From: Desulfohalobiaceae bacterium
GTDB taxonomy: Bacteria; Desulfobacterota; Desulfovibrionia; Desulfovibrionales; Desulfothermaceae
Length of the DNA stretch: 35,684 nt
Reading direction: 5' to 3'
NCBI GenBank assembly: GCA_027063985.1
Contig: JAMOQN010000200.1
Span: 1 to 35,684, forward strand
In this document: piece after piece, positions 32,850 to 35,684 of the stretch
How positions within the stretch are numbered: the first letter of the stretch is position 1
Layout of the letters: every line of letters begins with the position of its first letter
Position numbers and translations under genes: made by a program
The notes under the pieces: model-generated
What the model was told of the DNA's origin: nothing
The model's database searches: none
Seen by the model: only the letters and a program-made list of their open reading frames with translations

Positions 32850-34535
32850 TCATTTTTTTGCCATTTTAGCCCATTTATCTCTAAGGGGCACGATTAAATT
32901 AAAGACTAATCTATCATTACTTGAGTCTGGATCAACGCAAAAGTATCCTTTTCTTTCAAATTGAAACCTATCCCCTGGCTGGACATCTTTTAGGGAAGGT
33001 TCTAGCTTACAGTGGGTTATAATTTTGAGGGAGTCTGGATTTATATATTCTTTGAAATCAATTCCCTTTTTTTCGTCTGCAGTTGGGTCTGGTTTTATAA
33101 ATAAACGGTCATATAGCCTTATTTCAGCTGAAATTGCGTGTTTTGCAGATACCCAGTGCAGCGTTGCCTTTACTTTTCTGCCGTCTTTGGCATTACCACC
33201 TCTGGTCTCAGGGTCGTAGGTGCAATAAATCTCTTCAATATTTCCATTTTTATCTTTTTTTAGGTCAACACATTTTATAAAATATGCATATCTTAATCTC
33301 ACTTCCCTGCCTGGTGCAAGCCTATAAAATTTTTTAGGGGGTTCTTCCATAAAGTCTTCTCTTTCAATAAATAGTTCTCTGGAAAATGGAATTTTTCGTG
33401 TGCCTTGAGATAGATCTTCTGGATTGTTTATAGCATCAAGATACTCTTCTTTGTCTTCTGGGTAGTTAACTATTACCACCTTAACAGGATCCAATACCCC
33501 CATTCGTCTGGGTGCTATTTTATTTAGGTCTTCCCGTATTGCATATTCTAAAAGTCCCATATCCACCATAGATTCGCTCTTGCCAACTCCAATTAATTCA
33601 CAAAACCTTCTAATGGATTTTGGTGTATAGCCACGTCTTCTAAGACCAGCGATTGTGGGCATTCTTGGATCATCCCAGCCATTTACAATTCCTTTTTCCA
33701 CAAGCTGGATGAGTTTTCTTTTGCTGAGCACAGTGTAGGAGAGATTTAACCTTGCAAATTCTATTTGTTTTGGTTTTGGCTCATTTTTAATAAGCTCATT
33801 TATAAACCACTCATACAAAGGGCGGTGGTCTTCAAATTCTAGAGAACAAAGGGAATGGGTTATATTTTCTATTGCATCGCTAAGACAATGGGCAAAGTCA
33901 TAGGTTGGGTATATGCACCACTTATTTTTGGTTCTATGGTGGGGCATTTTTATTATCCTGTAGATAACAGGATCGCGCATATTTATATTGGGAGATTTCA
34001 TGTCAATTTTTGCCCTAAGGACCTTTGATCCTTCTTCAAATTCTCCATTTTTCATCCTGTAAAAGAGATCTAAATTTTCTTCAATACTTCTGTTTCTATA
34101 AGGGCTTTCAATGCCAGGTTCTGTTAATGTTCCCCTATATTTTTTTATTTCCTCTGGACTAAGCTCACAAACATATGCCTTATTTTTCTTTATTAACTCA
34201 ACTGCAAATTCAAACAATTCATCAAAATAGTCAGATGCAAAATATAGATGTTCTCCCCAGTCAAAGCCAAGCCATCTAACATCTTGTTTTATTGCCTGAA
34301 CAAAAATATCGTCCTCTTTTGCTGGATTTGTATCGTCAAACCTTAAATGACACCTGCCATTAAATTCCTCTGCAAGCCCAAAATTCAAACAAATGGCTTT
34401 TGCATGTCCAATATGTAAATATCCATTTGGCTCTGGTGGAAACCTTGTTATTATTTTTTCAACCTTGCCTTCTTTTAGATCCTGCATAATTATGTTTTTT
34501 ATAAAATTTTTTGGGACTTCTATTTCTTTTTTCAT
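32850..34535 (-). CDS. glnS: Glutaminyl-tRNA synthetase
   Basis: GlnRS charges tRNA-Gln directly with glutamine. The 561-residue class I synthetase has [17 protein letters not shown] with HIGH at 41-44, the KMSKS-equivalent VLSKRKL, and the two beta-barrel anticodon-binding domains at the C-terminus. Full length compared with about 555 in E. coli. In many bacteria this role is taken by GatCAB, so the presence of glnS is informative about this lineage. The ATG overlaps the stop of the kinase-like gene in ATGA, so translation is coupled. Confidence 0.97.
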   Translation of the reverse strand: MKKEIEVPKNFIKNIIMQDLKEGKVEKIITRFPPEPNGYLHIGHAKAICLNFGLAEEFNGRCHLRFDDTNPAKEDDIFVQAIKQDVRWLGFDWGEHLYFASDYFDELFEFAVELIKKNKAYVCELSPEEIKKYRGTLTEPGIESPYRNRSIEENLDLFYRMKNGEFEEGSKVLRAKIDMKSPNINMRDPVIYRIIKMPHHRTKNKWCIYPTYDFAHCLSDAIENITHSLCSLEFEDHRPLYEWFINELIKNEPKPKQIEFARLNLSYTVLSKRKLIQLVEKGIVNGWDDPRMPTIAGLRRRGYTPKSIRRFCELIGVGKSESMVDMGLLEYAIREDLNKIAPRRMGVLDPVKVVIVNYPEDKEEYLDAINNPEDLSQGTRKIPFSRELFIEREDFMEEPPKKFYRLAPGREVRLRYAYFIKCVDLKKDKNGNIEEIYCTYDPETRGGNAKDGRKVKATLHWVSAKHAISAEIRLYDRLFIKPDPTADEKKGIDFKEYINPDSLKIITHCKLEPSLKDVQPGDRFQFERKGYFCVDPDSSNDRLVFNLIVPLRDKWAKMAKK

Positions 34536-35569
34536 TGTCTTTCTCCTATATTGCTTGCTCCAGGAATAAAAATAGCTATTTTAATTTTATCATCATCCAG
34601 ATTGACAATATCAATTTTACCATCCACTTGTTTTATAAACTTTAAAATACCTCTTAACCCTAATTCTTCTTTTATTTTCTCAGTTTTAAAATCCTGTTTT
34701 TTGGCTTCAACAAAAAGACATACGATTTTTTTATCTGAGTCTTCCAGTTCATTGTTTTTAAGTGAAATTTTTAACTGTGTATCAGGCTTTACAATGTTTT
34801 TTAAGGTCTTTAATAAAGATTGGCATAATAGATAAGTCTGTAATGGATCTGCATATATTTCATCGCCCTCTTTGTTTATGTCTTCTATTATGGATATTCT
34901 CCCCAATAGATCAGACTTTTCTATGCGTAATGTCTCTTTTAAAATCACATGAAATGGAAATATTTGCTTTTCCATATTTTCCCAGTTGCGGCTATATTGA
35001 GTGAGTTTATCTACTAGATTCTTGGCCTTATCAGATGCCTTTAAAATTAAATCAACATAACGACTAAGTTCCTCACTGTTTTTTGTCTTGAATTTTAAAA
35101 GCTCTGCATATCCTATTATCGCACCAAGTAGATTGTTAAAATCATGGGCTATGCCAGCAGCGAATATACTAAGGGCTTTTATTCTACTCGCTATATTTAA
35201 TTCTTTTTGTAATTTGAACTTCTCCATTGCAAGATGTAATGTATTTAATACTGCATGGTTATTAAATGGATACACAATATAACCATATTGTTCTAAGGCG
35301 CTATTTTTTAAAAAATCATCAATTTGTTCAGGAAATATAAATACAATTGGGACATTAAAACTAACATCTTGAAAAGGGTTTTCATTTTTTCTATTCCAGT
35401 CAATGAGTATTAAATCAACCTGTTTTCTGGCAGCAAAATCAAGGGCTGTTTTCTTTGAATCAACAATTGAACATAGTGAAATATTATTTTCTTTGAAAAT
35501 TTCAGATAGTTCAGTTGCAAGTCTTTTTCTTTTTGTAACAAGGACTAATCTTATTTCTCTACTCGTCAT
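34532..35569 (-). CDS. Degenerate histidine kinase with N-terminal pseudo-receiver
   Basis: The track start is 35581, but GAGGG lies 5 nt before ATG 35569, which I prefer (345 residues). Residues about 5-115 resemble a receiver domain: Asp57 is present in LILIDW, but the acidic pair at strand 1 and the Lys before Pro101 are not. The dimerisation helix has a good H-box ([21 protein letters not shown], His142). The C-terminal ATPase region keeps the overall pattern ([37 protein letters not shown]), yet the N-box Asn and the DxGxG G1 box are missing, so ATP binding looks lost. It overlaps glnS by 4 nt. No partner response regulator is in the window. No clear promoter is seen in the 103 bp to the right edge. 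Confidence 0.8.
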   Translation of the reverse strand: MTSREIRLVLVTKRKRLATELSEIFKENNISLCSIVDSKKTALDFAARKQVDLILIDWNRKNENPFQDVSFNVPIVFIFPEQIDDFLKNSALEQYGYIVYPFNNHAVLNTLHLAMEKFKLQKELNIASRIKALSIFAAGIAHDFNNLLGAIIGYAELLKFKTKNSEELSRYVDLILKASDKAKNLVDKLTQYSRNWENMEKQIFPFHVILKETLRIEKSDLLGRISIIEDINKEGDEIYADPLQTYLLCQSLLKTLKNIVKPDTQLKISLKNNELEDSDKKIVCLFVEAKKQDFKTEKIKEELGLRGILKFIKQVDGKIDIVNLDDDKIKIAIFIPGASNIGERQ

Positions 35570-35581
35570 TTTTTCCCTCAT

Positions 35582-35684
35582 AGAATAAAAAAAGACGTTT
35601 TATAAAAACCGTGGCATAGGAGCCTTTTTGTAAGAAAAAATCAATTTGCCAGATATAAGGGGTGGATTTTTCCCATTTAAATAT
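35582..35684. other. Right-edge intergenic sequence, no gene seen
   Basis: These 103 bp upstream of the kinase-like gene hold no open frame of note. TATAAA occurs on the minus strand but lacks a good -35 at the right distance, and TGGCA lacks a matching GC element for a sigma-54 site. Confidence 0.4.

Noticed and set aside
35582-35684. Sigma-54-like promoter upstream of the kinase-like gene
   Set aside because: TGGCA is present, but GC is missing at the required distance.

Overview
The window is an AT-rich, densely packed bacterial chromosome segment with nearly every gene on the minus strand. Gene content and order suggest a low-GC sulfate reducer of the Desulfobacterota, close to Desulfovibrionales: psd-pssA-leuA-leuC-leuD-leuB, a 1200-residue PEP-synthase-like protein, trxA-trxB-bamD, and a B12-binding radical SAM protein fused to a TIGR03936-type domain. 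This placement is inferred from synteny and protein style, not from a marker gene. No rRNA, tRNA, CRISPR array or insertion sequence is visible.

Layout, left to right (transcription mostly right to left). Positions 1-4.8 kb hold partial metK, a sirtuin deacylase, the radical SAM fusion and a small Sm-like protein with its own promoter and terminator. Positions 5-10.8 kb hold a unit read as lipoprotein, fbp, tsaD, then (from an internal promoter) trxA, trxB, bamD and a diverged histidinol-dehydrogenase-like protein. Positions 10.9-11.65 kb hold the only plus-strand genes, two membrane-anchored coiled-coil proteins. Positions 11.6-17.9 kb hold a long unit: pcm, lytic transglycosylase, pgsA, two PilT-family ATPases, a zinc-ribbon/pseudo-receiver protein, a small unknown, ftsB-like and a TPR protein. 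Positions 17.9-20.1 kb are a small accessory island: a DpnII-like GATC endonuclease and a DpnA-like adenine methyltransferase, flanked by decayed coding sequence and an 8-bp tandem repeat. Positions 20.1-28.2 kb hold the PEP-synthase-like gene and the leucine pathway, followed by pssA and psd to 29.7 kb. Positions 29.8-35.6 kb hold a polar amino acid ABC transporter, glnS and a degenerate histidine kinase that overlaps glnS by 4 nt.

The housekeeping genes support gluconeogenesis (fbp, PEP synthase), leucine synthesis, phospholipid synthesis (psd, pssA, pgsA), envelope assembly and division (bamD, transglycosylase, ftsB), type IV pilus retraction and redox repair.

The most unusual points are: (i) the restriction-modification island lacks the alpha-class methyltransferase of classical DpnII systems, and a mini-ORF interrupted at an A8 tract overlaps the methyltransferase start; (ii) the histidine kinase lacks recognisable ATP-binding motifs but is translationally coupled to glnS, beside an amino acid transporter that has a palindrome over its predicted promoter; (iii) a HisD-like pseudoenzyme sits downstream of trxAB-bamD; (iv) an intrinsic terminator runs directly into the start codon of the radical SAM gene; (v) G-rich repeats immediately downstream of ppsA fit the G-quadruplex consensus.
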